Assembly (NCBI GenBank): GCA_024509875.1
Contig: JAMPIV010014841.1
Coordinates: forward strand, 372,001 to 436,000
Reading direction: 5' to 3'
Source of the DNA: Oreohelix idahoensis
Taxonomy: Eukaryota > Mollusca > Gastropoda > Stylommatophora > Oreohelicidae
Length of the DNA: 64,000 bases
The position numbers and the translations under genes are program-made. The notes under the pieces were generated by a model. The model worked only from the letters and a program-made list of their open reading frames with translations. It was not told where the DNA came from and ran no database searches. Below, piece after piece: positions 44,359 through 55,670 of this stretch; within the stretch, counting starts at the first letter, position 1, and each line of letters opens with the position of its first letter.

Positions 44359-46733
44359 TGGGAACACCTTTTGAGAGGGTTGCAGTGGATATTGTGGGAC
44401 CTCTCACTCGGACCAAGAGGAGGAACAGTTACATCCTTACTCTGGTGGACACTTGCTCTATGTGGGGAGAGGCGGTAGCCCTGCCATCAATTGATTCAAA
44501 ACACGTAGCAGAGGCACTACTTACAATATTCACCCGATTAGGATTCCCGCATCAAATCTTGACGGATAATGGATCTCAGTTCAAGGGGAAACTAACGGAA
44601 GAAGTTTTTAAACTATTTCAAGCCAGACACTTTCATTGTAGTCCGTACCATCCACAAGGGAACGGCCAGGTAGAGAGGTTCAACGGGACTCTCATTTCTA
44701 TCCTGAGAAAGCTGGCACACGAAAAACCGGATCTGTGGGATCAATTCCTGCCCGCCGCATTGTTTGCGTATCGGGAGGTACCACATAGTTCAACCGGGAT
44801 GGCTCCCGCAACTCTGCTATTTGGGAGGCCAATAAAAGGTCCTTTAGAAGCTTTATTAAGGACCTGGATGGATGAGAAGGCGGAAGAACCTGTTACCTCA
44901 TCTTATCAATACGTGAACGAACTGACCACTCGTCTGAAAGCTGGATGGAAACTGGCAAATGATAATTTGAAACAAGCCAGGAAGAAACATGCAGCATATT
45001 TTAATAGGAAGGCAAAGGACCGAGAACTAGCTGTGGGAGAGAAGGTGCTTCTTCTACTACCCGGCAGCCAGAATAAATTACAAATTGGATGGCAAGGTCC
45101 ATATACGGTTCTAGAGAAGGTGTCTAGAACAAACTATAAAATTGACAAAAAGGGGAAGGAGAAAGTTTATCATGTAAACCTGTTAAAGAAGTATCTGGAC
45201 AGACCACTCCAGGAAAGCACCCCCTTACTGACCTTAGCTATCGCAACTCAAATGCAAAAGGAACCACTCACCTCACATGAATACCCATTACATCCTTGTG
45301 AAACAGCAGCACAGGTAAAAGTCAGTAAGCACCTGACTAAAAACCAGAGGGAGAGAGTTCAACAGGTTCTGGAGGAACATACAGATGTATTAACAGATAA
45401 ACCAGGCCATACAAATTTGCTACAGTATGACATGAAACTGGTAGATTCAAACCCAATCTGTATGAGAGCCTATTCTATTCCGTTCGCGAAGGAGAAGGCA
45501 TTGAAGGAAGAAATAGATTATTTGTTGAAGGAGGGGATTATTTCGCACAGTGAATCATCTTTTAGTTCTAGTGTCGTTTTGTTGAGAAAACCGTCTGGGG
45601 AACACAGACTGTGCATAGATTACAGGAAACTGAATGCTGTCACAGAAGGACAAGTGGATCCATTACCAGACACAAAACAGTTATTTGCCAGACTGAACAA
45701 GGCAAAATACTTTTCAAAGGTGGATCTTAGTAAAGGCTATTACCAGATCCCATTGAAGCCTGAAGTGAGACCTTATTTGGCTTTTAGCACTTCGGATGGA
45801 CATTATGAATTCAATATGCTACCATTCGGACTGAAAAATGCTCCGAGTGTATTTTCAAGGATGATGCGCAAATTGTTGGATCCCCTGAATAACCCATGTA
45901 TCACGAATTTCATGGATGATATTCTCGTCGCCACAGAGACATTTGAAGAACACATTGAAGCTCTAGAGATGTTATTTAATAGACTTAGGGAGGCGAACTT
46001 AACTGCTAGGCCAACAAAATGTTGTATTGGATGCAAAGAGTTGGAATTCTTGGGACACACTGTATATCAGGGTAACATGACCCCTGACCCCAAGAACTTG
46101 GAAAAACTGCAGAGAGCACCTAGACCACAAACAAAAAAGGACGTGCGATCATTCGTGTCGTTATGCGGATTTTATCAAAAATATATCAAAGATTTTAACT
46201 CTATTTGTGCTCCTCTGACTGATCTGACTCGCAAGGGACTTCCAGATAAAATTATTTGGACTGCACAATGTGAACTAGCGTTCCAAGACTTAAAGGAAAA
46301 ACTCACTAGCAAGCCTATTCTCAAACTGCCTGATTTGACACAGGACTTTGTCTTAAGAACCGATGCAAGTAATGTAGGACTCGGAGGGGCTTTGTTGCAA
46401 AGATCATCTTCACCTGATGGGGAACTGAAACCAGTCGCTTATGCAAGCCGCAAATTGAATAAGGCGGAACAAGGATACTCCACAAGCGAAAAAGAATGTT
46501 TAGCGTTTATCTGGGCAATAAAGAAGTTTCAAATCTATCTGTATGGTAGGACTTTTGTGGTCGAGACGGATCATCAGCCTCTCGTATTCTTATCTCAGGC
46601 TAAGCATGAAAACGCAAGATTGCTGAGGTGGTCTTTATTGCTTCAACCTTATCAGTTTAGTATCCAATATATCCCAGGCAAATTGAATGTCGGTGCAGAT
46701 TTCCTCAGTCGGCACCCCTGTGATCAAAATTAG
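44349..46733 (+). CDS. Gypsy polyprotein: integrase core, reverse transcriptase, RNase H
   Basis: An unbroken 795-codon frame that continues the integrase after a one-base shift. Integrase core: FERVAVDIVGPL (D, about residue 13), ILTDNGSQFKG (D, about 74) and YHPQGNGQVERFNGTL (E, about 110). It is followed by a C-terminal domain with KVLLLLPGSQNKLQIGWQGP and VYHVNLLKKYLDRP. RT: EEIDYLLKEGIISHSESSFS, LCIDYRKLNAVT, YFSKVDLSKGYYQIPL (D), LPFGLKNAPSVFSRMM, TNFMDDILVATETFEEH (FMDD at 45909-45920) and LEFLGHTVYQG. RNase H: FVLRTDASNVGLGGALLQ (D), YSTSEKECLAFIWAIKKF (E) and FVVETDHQPLVFL (D), ending ADFLSRHP. All catalytic residues are intact. The usual Ty3/gypsy order would place integrase last. 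Confidence 0.95.
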   Translation: MPIVGTPFERVAVDIVGPLTRTKRRNSYILTLVDTCSMWGEAVALPSIDSKHVAEALLTIFTRLGFPHQILTDNGSQFKGKLTEEVFKLFQARHFHCSPYHPQGNGQVERFNGTLISILRKLAHEKPDLWDQFLPAALFAYREVPHSSTGMAPATLLFGRPIKGPLEALLRTWMDEKAEEPVTSSYQYVNELTTRLKAGWKLANDNLKQARKKHAAYFNRKAKDRELAVGEKVLLLLPGSQNKLQIGWQGPYTVLEKVSRTNYKIDKKGKEKVYHVNLLKKYLDRPLQESTPLLTLAIATQMQKEPLTSHEYPLHPCETAAQVKVSKHLTKNQRERVQQVLEEHTDVLTDKPGHTNLLQYDMKLVDSNPICMRAYSIPFAKEKALKEEIDYLLKEGIISHSESSFSSSVVLLRKPSGEHRLCIDYRKLNAVTEGQVDPLPDTKQLFARLNKAKYFSKVDLSKGYYQIPLKPEVRPYLAFSTSDGHYEFNMLPFGLKNAPSVFSRMMRKLLDPLNNPCITNFMDDILVATETFEEHIEALEMLFNRLREANLTARPTKCCIGCKELEFLGHTVYQGNMTPDPKNLEKLQRAPRPQTKKDVRSFVSLCGFYQKYIKDFNSICAPLTDLTRKGLPDKIIWTAQCELAFQDLKEKLTSKPILKLPDLTQDFVLRTDASNVGLGGALLQRSSSPDGELKPVAYASRKLNKAEQGYSTSEKECLAFIWAIKKFQIYLYGRTFVVETDHQPLVFLSQAKHENARLLRWSLLLQPYQFSIQYIPGKLNVGADFLSRHPCDQN

Positions 46734-46807
46734 AGTAATGGCAGACGTGAGGAGAGATTTTATCTATGTGTATCACTGGTTTTAGAACTTGCCGTAGGCA
46801 TGTTTTC

Positions 46808-46820
46808 AAGTGGGGAGATG
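46808..46820 (+). other. Polypurine tract
   Basis: AAGTGGGGAGATG immediately precedes the right LTR. It is the likely plus-strand primer. Confidence 0.8.
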
Positions 46821-48743
46821 TGTCATAAAATTAACAGTGATACAACGTAAAAATATCTCCAAAGGATAAAATGTAGGGATAAAAGAATGCGTAAGTTACT
46901 AGAAGGCATGATCGCCCACGCCGCAGGTCATCACCCGCCATGGAAATTAAATTTCTGAAACGGTTACCATTTGAACGGGATGAGAACGGCGGATCAAAAG
47001 GAAAAAAAAATGACTGAAAAATTGCGTGAGACTAGCAAGGCTTAGAAGATGCAATTGGGGGGGGGGGGGGGGGGGGAGGGGGGGGGGGGGGGGGGGGGGA
47101 TGGGGGAAAAATTCACGTCCCCAAATTGACACGAGGTACGGAAAGGGACGCTTATGCGATACCAAGCCTTTTTTTTGAATTCAGCGGCAAAAGCATTACA
47201 ACGCAGATGCTTGAAATATTACAAAATTAAAAAAGTAACTTTTTCTTAATACTAATGTTAGGAATATAAAAATTAGCTGGCCGGATGGCCCATTTTGAGC
47301 AGTGAAATAATATGCTTTTATTTATACAGACGGATAGATAATAATGAAGACATTGACAAAAGACTGTGTTGTTCACATCAGCGAAAGACTGCATTAAATC
47401 AAACATGTCACTAATTTGCACAAAAACCGCGACCTTGAGACTCAAGTGTTCAAATCTAGTTAGAATGAAAGAGAGGGACATTGGTGGGAGCTGTGGCTAA
47501 AAATAACTTTACAGACAAAATTTGTAGAGGGGACGGATAGGTTGGTTCAAAAACCAAGTACGTTTTTTGTGAAAACGCAAGTAGAGACGGACGGACTAAC
47601 AGATAAAAATCCATACTTGACTGAAGCATGACTGAAATGACTTTAGTGTAGGAAATTTGAATTTGAAAAACACAAGGCATTGATTGGCCACAGACAATCA
47701 TATTATCAGCGCTCAGACGCGCTTTTTTTCCATTCCTCAATAGTTGTCCAGTGATAGACACAGTAAATTTTAAGTGTGGTGATTTCCAATGAAGTAAATT
47801 GAAATAAGTTCAGGGACGCCATACTATAGCCAGCAGCTCAGCTGAGTTTTGCTAGCATTTCTGTGTTCTTTATTCATAATCTGAGCTGTGAGTTTTTTAT
47901 GTTGACACCAAAAGGTGGTGTCAAATGCTGGGTAAATAATTGACAGTGAGGACCCGTGCAGTGTCGCATCTCGGCAGAACAGCCTTGTATTGCCCCCAAG
48001 CACGGAGAGGTGGGGCCACCCGATATATTGCCCCCAAGCACGGAGAGGTGGGGCCACCAGATTACAGCACCAGAACTACTCTTTCAAAGTTACGTAAGCA
48101 GGCTGGTCTGCTGGATTTACACCCACTTCATAGACATAGCACCCAAAGTGAATTATTACTAAAACATCCCATTTCCTTCCATCATTAATGGACAATGTTT
48201 GGTAGGCTTAGACAGAGAGGGATGAAGCCACCCCAACAGCACATCTACTCATCGTTCTCCCAGGGAAAATAAAATTATGAACAGTAGAAATATTAACTGA
48301 TTGTGAACATTGTATACGCACACACCTTTTATTTATCATGCCATTTATTCATGCCATTCACTCATAAATTCCAAAATCTTTTCATATGTTCTGGCCAAAA
48401 TAAAACCTTGGTTCAGAACAAATAAATTTAAAAAAGATTTACTTTCTAAAATTTCACCAGCTGAATTTAGTTCATTGTGTTCTAAATTTTATTGATAATA
48501 TTACATTATTTAATATCTGTGTGTGTGTGTTTGTATATGTCAATACAACACATTACATTCAGTACCCTAGATTTTAATGTAGCCACATTCATTAGAAAAA
48601 AAGATAGGTGTGAGGTCGTAGTGGTAGCAAGAAAGGCCTTCTGAAAATTCACAGCTACATTTTATCTCAGGAGCCTTCACAGCTGACCTCATACATCACA
48701 CTTAGTAATATCACCATCCTACAATACCATCAAAACCACTACA
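46821..48743 (+). repeat. Right LTR, about 1923 bp
   Basis: Same termini as the left LTR. It differs by scattered single-base changes, shorter or longer A and T runs, and a G-rich expansion at 47057-47106. High LTR similarity suggests recent insertion; no percentage was computed. Confidence 0.95.
47057..47106 (+). repeat. Poly(G) expansion unique to the right LTR
   Basis: The left LTR has GGGGGGG followed by AAACGG at this point (40446-40452). The right LTR has about 45 G interrupted by one A and one AT. It arose after insertion or is an assembly artefact. It could form G-quadruplexes. Confidence 0.9.
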
Positions 48744-48748
48744 CAGGC
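48744..48748. repeat. Target-site duplication, right (CAGGC)
   Basis: Pairs with 40205-40209. Confidence 0.88.
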
Positions 48749-49559
48749 CTGGGGATATTTAGGACTAGCGCTATAACTCCAGCATTTAATAAGCGCATTA
48801 TCCCCAGGATTAACAGTTTCTCCTCGTTCACAGTTAAAACTCACCAGCTAGCTCACACAAATTCACTGTGATCGTCAGCTACATGAGATAGGAACACGAT
48901 CTTGTCTCTTAAGTGATGTTAACATTTAGTAAAATATCATTTAATTTAACCGTTCCCCTGATCTGTTGATGGTATTGTATGACGCAGATCACCTGGCAGA
49001 GATAAAGTTACTCATAGGTTGCACTTTTTCCAGGTTGCATATACCCAGAAAACAGACCTGATTTTATCAGGATAGGTCTTTAGAGAGTTGAGTTTTTCTA
49101 AAGTAGTCCACATCTCCTGGGTTGCTTGTCATTGTCTTAAACCTACTATCGAGCACGCCATTTAAAAAGAAAATGTAGCTTACTTAATAGTAGTCTTTAG
49201 TTTTTATTATAGACCTGAATAAGGAACTTATTCTTTTTTTTTAAGATACACACCAGAGTTTCCAAATACACTTCATCTCATACTTACCTGAGTGTCTTGT
49301 TACGGTTTCACCATTGTCTATGTGTAATTTTTCTATGTATTTGAATATTTTCTTGCCATATTGTGGTAACTTATATGGACGCCGTTTGTTTTCATCTGAA
49401 GTTATCTGACGCCAACAACCGCTCAACAGTCCACGGCAACAAGGCCGAGATGAAAAACTCTTTATGTCTTTGTATAATGTGCGTACATGCATGGCTGTTT
49501 ACAATATGTGTTCTAGTCGATAGATCGAAGACATTAATCGATACATTACCAGATCTTAA
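48749..49559. other. Spacer with one possible host exon
   Basis: Mostly unassigned; see the candidate exon at 49288-49405. Confidence 0.3.
49288..49405 (-). other. Candidate host exon (weak)
   Basis: On the minus strand an open segment containing DENKRRPYKLPQYGKKIF and IEKLHIDNGETVTRHS ends in CACTCAG followed by GTAAGTATG, a consensus-perfect splice donor. A CAG acceptor precedes it (alternative at 49395). I do not recognise the peptide, and no partner exon is placed. It could be chance. Confidence 0.22.
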
Positions 49560-50475
49560 CTAATCACCCTTGAGAAGCGATGCACAGCGGAGTTGTGAAT
49601 AATCTAACTCGGCTAAAATTGCTGTAAATAGCACGCAAACGTTGTGTGTTCTACTGTATCGTCCAGTTCTGACTAAGCAGCATTCTAAATAAAAATATGT
49701 GTCCCATAGACAATGTTCATTGCTTTCGCATTTTTTAATACTTTCTTTACTTTTATTCGTTCCACTTATGCTGTCAAGCGTAGTGGGGAGCTGATGTTTG
49801 CGTTCTTGAGCCAAGTGTGAGGCATCGACTACTGTGAGCCCATGCTGTTGTAGGATGTCTGTGACGTTGTCTGTCCATCTGCCTCCTGGTCTTCCCCGTT
49901 CTCTGACACCAGATCTTCTACTGATGTAGGCGCATAGTGGTAATTTATCGGGCTCTATTCTCATGAAATGGCCAAACCACTCAATTTTTGTCTCTATACT
50001 TGATGCAGGATTTAGTTCCTACAGTCTTTCTGATGTCATCATTTCTCATTCTGTCTCTCCTGGTAACATCTCCTGGTAACATCTCCTGGTAACATCTCCT
50101 GGTAACATTAATGACTTTTTTTAAGCATTTCATTTCACATTATGTGATTTCGTTTCCTCTTCTTTGGTCAAGGACCATGGTTGACATTAAGAGCAAAGAG
50201 TTGGTAAGAATATGCTGTTTATCAGCCGTTGTTTAGTTTCCATAGTGATGTTCTGGTGTTTAAGCAGTGGTGACAATTAGTAAGCCACTGAGCTGGCTTT
50301 TTGACATCTTGATTCAATTTCTCTGTCACGTTGTCCATTTTCTGTAAAATTGCTTCTCAGGTATTTGAACTCTGGAACCTGTTTAAACCTGATGTTGTCG
50401 GCATGTTTGTTAAGTGGACCTGGTGATCTGCTGATCTTCCTAGTTTCTGTCTTTGATGTGCTGATCTTCATAACA
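49560..50475 (-). pseudogene. LINE ORF2 3' fragment, minus strand
   Basis: From right to left on the minus strand: KTETRKISRSPGPLNKHADN and QVPEFKYLRSNFTENGQRDR (end of RT), TLCS-QPWSLTKEEE-like text, KIEWFGHFMRIEPDKLPLCA (W-F-G-H box), GVRERGRPGGRWTDNVTDIL (GRP-x-x-RW-x-DN box) and LTVVDASHLAQERKHQL. Stops and frame changes interrupt it. Compared with the ordinary pattern it carries an extra 13-bp tandem repeat at 50057-50110, inside the basic segment before the W-F-G-H box. It is a third or fourth LINE family in the window. Confidence 0.82.
50057..50110. repeat. 13-bp tandem repeat, 4 copies, within LINE coding sequence
   Basis: CTCCTGGTAACAT repeated four times. On the coding (minus) strand it repeats a VTRR-like codon group that occurs once in such LINEs. 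Confidence 0.92.
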
Positions 50476-50986
50476 CTTTCAAGTCCAGGTAAAATATTCT
50501 TACAATCTCTTTTAAAGTAACTAGTTCTGACGATACCCAGATTCTATCTATCCCATTGAACATGTCAATGTTTCCACCAGGACCATTTCACTTCCTGTCG
50601 GGAAATAACACTTGCTCTGAGTGCGTCCAAACTTGTTTTTGCTCTGCTTGAGACGACATACAATGCGGTTGCATGGTTCTTACGCGGTAATGGCAACCAT
50701 GGGACTGTGGGGGATCTACTTTAGATACGCTGAGATCTCCAAAGATCTACCTTAATAAAATAATGCCTGCACAGTTAATTGGAAAAATCAGGCTCAGTTA
50801 GTAAAATTACCAGTTTTTAAATGTTCTGCAGTTTTAAGCTTCTTGACAAGAGTGATCGAACCTTTAACTCTGGGGATACCACGCTTTTAAATGCCGGCGG
50901 GAGAGGGAAGACCGAACTTTCCGTAACTGGAACATTCTTTCTTGTTTGTCCTCCATCATCTAAAGATCTACCAAAATTATCCCGTG
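50476..50986. other. Unassigned spacer
   Basis: No supported feature. Confidence 0.3.
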
Positions 50987-51126
50987 TGATTCACCGGTAT
51001 AACTCGATCCACCGGTATAACTCGATCCACCGGTATAACTCGATCCACTGGTATAGCTCGATCCACAGGTATAACTCGATCCGCTGGTATAACTTGATCC
51101 ACCAGTATAACTCGATCCACCGGTTG
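50987..51126. repeat. 18-bp minisatellite, about 8 copies
   Basis: Unit ATCCACCGGTATAACTCG with single-base variants. Because 18 is a multiple of 3, both strands stay open (IHRYNS repeated on plus, SSYTGG repeated on minus). No sign of a gene outside the repeat. Confidence 0.93.
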
Positions 51127-52250
51127 CCGACCACTGCTCTGAAGCATAAATGTAAAAAAAAATAAGCCATGGTTGCCCCATAGCAGAAACCACTGTAGGG
51201 GAGTGAAATGTTAGAGATATCATTATGCTAGATCTCCGCTTTATGATCTGGGGTAACTAGATCCTAATGATGTCATACTCCCCCTGGTCTCCTGGGTAGT
51301 GAGATCAGATGCCTAGCCTTCTCCGATAATGGCGAAAAAGTAGGAGGTCCCGTGTGCAAGTTGCACACTTTAAAAATCCCACGGCAGTTCGAAATCATAA
51401 AGAGTAGGCCTATCAGGCCACTGCTCTGGCAAAATATAATAATTAGAAACCTACCCACCACAAAAATATTTATAGAATGTGTAATTCCTATATATACACA
51501 TTGGGATTCTCGCCGATGCTACGGAGTCCTGCACTGTGCTGAGATCCTCCTTGTGTGACCTAAGGGAGGAGATCGGAGCACTGATGGAGTAGTCAGTGTG
51601 CAATGAAGATAGTCCTTAAAAACAAACCGATTCATTCATTAACGTGTCTTTGATCCACTATCACTGTGCGTTAGCTCTTGGTAATTCATTCATTAACTAA
51701 AGTGTCCAAAACAAATCACTATCAACAAAGACCACATTAGGGCGGCTGTCGTTGGTCCACAAAACGTGGAGACCAGTTCCCCACGGCTGTCTCAGATTAG
51801 ACTTACTGCCATCAGTTCAAAACGAAGCAAGATCAGATGCCGAATTTCAATTACATCAGTTATTAATTTCTTCACCCCAGGGAGAGATCAAAACATCATA
51901 CATCCTATCACTCATATGTGAACTCAGAGATCTAGGTAGCTATTTTTAACATCTAACTCTCCAGTGCCTTGTTTATTATTGGAAAAATTAATTACTATTT
52001 TTAGTGGTATGGTCATTAGGTCGTCAATCTAAATTGTGATGTCTTTGCTTATTTTGCTCTATGACGTTTCAAATCTGGTTTAGAATTCACCTTTCACGAA
52101 TTCTTCGTTGTCATTAGGTGGTAAGATATTGTATGAATGTGCTATATTTATCAGTTATCACTGAGTTATCAATATAATTTGTTATCCTCGTCACATCTAC
52201 AATAATCTATTATGTTTTCTTCTGCCATCCATTGAATTATATTATTTCAG
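51127..52250. other. Unassigned region
   Basis: No gene recognised. Confidence 0.3.
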
Positions 52251-52337
52251 GGCAGAAACGTAAAAAGGCAAAAATGCCCATTCCTTCACCTGATGGATAT
52301 AGTTTGTTCGTTCCTATGAAGACACAAAGAGAGGACA
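52251..52337 (+). other. Candidate host exon (weak)
   Basis: ATATTATTTCAG precedes, and GTATGTTG follows, an 87-base segment open in one phase ([20 protein letters not shown]...). The phase is the same on both sides, so it could be a symmetric cassette exon. The peptide is not recognised and no partner exons are seen. Confidence 0.22.
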
Positions 52338-52350
52338 GTATGTTGTGGAG

Positions 52351-52536
<186 letters not shown>

Positions 52537-52650
52537 TTGTCTGCCTCCCTGCCTGTGTATCTGTCCTTAAGTCTTTCTATCTGTCTGCCTGTTTGTTTAT
52601 CTGTCCTTAAGTCTCTATATGTATGCGTGCCTGTCTGTTTGTCTGTCTAT

Positions 52651-52655
52651 ATGTC
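52651..52655. repeat. Target-site duplication, left (ATGTC)
   Basis: ATGTC, repeated at 55667-55671. Confidence 0.75.
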
Positions 52656-53139
52656 TGTGACAAAACGGGGTGGCCCCTATCGATCTTTGTTTCTCTCCTG
52701 CAGTATCGGTACATTTGTGGTACTGATTTTTATTATGTGCTGTCAATTATCGCACTTTTCTTTCTTTCTTCGTTATTTTTCTGCTAAGTAGCAGATATGT
52801 GATTTTATCAAATCATACGACACTCCTCTCTGTGATGTCACCTGTTTGTTACCCGGCCATCCTGGCTTGCAGTGAGCAGCTGAGATAAGATAGTCGCAGC
52901 GTGTTTAGATTGAACCGCTTATAAGTCGACTCGTTTGATAACCCAGATGGGCATGCACGGAGTTTTTGCGTACTCATACGACAGATAACGAGATTACTGT
53001 CTGTGTGACACATGTGGGCATAATCGCTTCCGGGCCGACTTGTTATGACATCATTATTTTCTAATAAAGTAATAAGTATTACAGCTTACACATGTTGTCA
53101 TGTGAGTTCCCCGGTCTGTCTGTAAGTTTGTATACAAGG

Positions 53140-54480
53140 GCATCGGACATCATATTACCATATATGGGAGAGTTGACCTATGCCTTACATTCAGAATTAT
53201 CCGATGTCGGAATATTTTAGAAATCATCACACCTATCCGCACTGTCGCATGAAAATATAATTTATAGTAGGTAAAGCTTGACAGCTGTATAGGTGTGATG
53301 GACAATAGTGCACACGGACGTGTGGTAGTGGTGCGCAAGAGAGATAGGCAGAAGGCACAGGCTGAGTCAGTGAGTTCTTCACTAAGAAAACCACACACAC
53401 AGCTCTTCTTGTTTTCTCTGGCGACAATATTACTCTTTTGCACACACTGTGTTACTCACAAATAGTAGGGTAAAGAAGTAAAGTTAGATTGGGGATTTGG
53501 TAGTCTGAACTGAACGAACAATCCTATCGAGGTTAACTCAATTTTATTCAATTTAGAAATGTAAATAAATCAATAAGGATTTTTACAGCAAATAATAATA
53601 AAGATTATCACGAGAAAACAAACTCACAACAATTTGATGATTTTAAAGAAGAAAAAAATTATTACACCAATAGTGAAAACAAGGATTATGAATGAATTGT
53701 GTTAGTAAAGTTCCCGGCAGGCCTGATAGGCTTTTGCTGGAAAATATGTGAAATACTGTTTGTGTGTAAATGAATGTTTGTTCCTTTGTTCCTTTGGTGT
53801 GAATGTTGGAAACCACTTATATCCTGGGGGTCTCTTGGAAAAATATATCGTAATCCAATGCTTGAAATTAACTTCACTGTTCGAATAAGGTATCCACAAA
53901 GGGGCACAGAATCTGAACACGATTTTATAAATCCAAGATTGGGGTAACGACTTCACTGTTCGAATAAGGTATCCACAAAGGGCACAGAATCTGAACACGA
54001 TTTTTATAAATCCAAGAAAGGTGTAACGTATCCACAGTTGATGCGATATCCACAGATAACGAATTTGCTTCCAAAGGTGGGATGGAGGGTTAAAATGGGT
54101 GGAGTATGGTAGGGTGATGGTTGTTAAGGGTAATATCTGGTGTTGAGAATCGGTGCAATAATTGCAGTAATTGAAGTGATTGAAATAATTGAAATGATTG
54201 AAGGGAATTATTGTGACTGGTGGACGAGGACTATATGGCCACTGGCCAAAGGTAACCTCTTTTCAGCAATACGAGACAAGACTTTGCACTGCATAAATCC
54301 GCTCCGGAATTTATAGATAGTCTGTACGTTAAACTAGAGGGCACTATGTGTGTTTAACTCAAGTCTCCCTTATGCACAGTTTTACTTTACAAGACTAAGA
54401 AATGCGTCTTACTCTTCCAGTATGCTTCTCACCAGTGAAGTCTAAAAACTAGTTTCTTAAAGAAAGAATTATTTTCGATT
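53140..54480. mobile_element. Extra block inside LTR-like copy C
   Basis: Not present in copy B, so it is probably a later insertion. It contains a 79-bp tandem duplication at 53872-54029. The ends could not be resolved and no coding domain is seen. Confidence 0.5.
53872..54029. repeat. 79-bp tandem duplication
   Basis: CTTCACTGTTCGAATAAGGT begins two near-identical copies at 53872 and 53951. Identity is high apart from run-length changes. Confidence 0.92.
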
Positions 54481-55670
54481 TACCCGCTACATTTTAAACG
54501 TTCCCACGATAGCCAAAATAGTTTGCATATTGAATGTCACTTGTACGTGCTGTGGTTCCGAGCTCAGAAGTTTTAACAATGAGGAAGAAGACAGGCCATA
54601 AATTTCTAGACAGACGAGTCAGGAAAATCCTAACAGACCTGAACGCTGGTTGACCGTATCTTCACCTGAGTTAAGGTGCGTGAGAAACATTTTTTTCCAG
54701 AAACTTAGGATAGACAGAAAATAAAGCAATATACAGGAAGGACAGAAAATTTCAAATAGGCAAATTATCTTCACTCTGCGACACGCATGATTTAAAATTA
54801 TTGGATCTTTCTGATTAGATTCATAACAATAATGCGTGGGAAGATAGGAATATAGTCTGACCATCTTGCAGTTTTATTTCACTGTGAATTTAACGCTTGC
54901 CAAGACAACATCAGACCTCGCCAGAGTGAAGACTAGATTCATAATTCCTTTTTTAACGGGACCTTTTATTGGAGAACCAAATAAGACTTACAAAGCACAG
55001 GAAATCTCTACATTTTAATAAGGAACACCGGAACTAGGAAACTGAAGAAAGACACGGAGTCAGAGGGAATTGAAGTTAAAATTAACGACACCCCAGACGC
55101 GTTTAAGAGGCCGATTCATGTCTCTTTTATCAATAAAGCATTTATTGATGCTCAAAGTCATTTGAGGCTAGCAACCTCAGCGCATAGAATGAAGATACAT
55201 GAACCACCACAGCACGGGCTGGTGATCGCTTTATTGATAGTTTCGTAAAGAGAACTAAAAGTATAAAGTAGTTCCAGGTTCCCTATGGAGCAGGGAGGGA
55301 AAGATGAAAGAAATGATGTACATTCTAAGTATAATACTTACATTTTCAAAGCAGTGTAAATGTCCCTATAAACACATTCACTTCAAAATTAATGTAAGTT
55401 TTCAAGCTTTAAACCAGTGTAAATGTCTATGTGAAAATATTCAGAATTACAGAGTTAACATACTCAGCCAAAGCAGTATTGTTCTCGCTTATTCTGAATA
55501 TCTTGTGAAGACTCCCTTTGTAATATAAGTGTCATCACCCTTCTATCTAAATCTCTGCCAAGAGTAATCTTGTGCGAAGGTAGATACATTTGAAGCGCAT
55601 ATTAGATACTCTTGAGTTTTGGCCATTGTTGGACCACCCTAAAGCAGGGGAGGCAATACCGTCACAATGT

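Larger units (their letters stand above)
40210..48743 (+). mobile_element. Complete Ty3/gypsy retrotransposon with Gmr1-like domain order
   Basis: Full-length insertion of about 8.5 kb with two long LTRs, TG...CA termini, a 5-bp target-site duplication CAGGC, a primer-binding-site candidate and a purine tract. Internal domains from left to right are gag, Cys/His nucleocapsid, protease, integrase zinc finger, integrase core, reverse transcriptase and RNase H. Integrase before RT is the order of Ty1/copia. The RT and RNase H, however, read as Ty3/gypsy (FMDD, LRTDASNVGLGG). Such elements are known as Gmr1-like gypsy elements. Gag and pol are broken by five small indels, three of them one extra A in an A-run. 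Confidence 0.95.
52656..55666 (+). mobile_element. LTR-like repeat family, copy C (complete, 3011 bp)
   Basis: Begins TGTGACAAAACGGGGTGGCC and ends AGGCAATACCGTCACA. It matches copy B over its first about 480 bases and again from about 54480 to the end. Shared stretches include AACGACACCCCAGACGCGT, GTCATTTGAGGCT-like text and GGGAGGGAAAGATGA. It is bracketed by ATGTC duplications. The flanks on both sides are the same CTGT/CTAT satellite, which it interrupts. About 1.3 kb (53140-54480) is absent from copy B. No ORF of note. Confidence 0.8.

Noticed and set aside
46947..47165. Proline-rich minus-strand frame
   Set aside because: Translation of the poly(G) tract in the right LTR.
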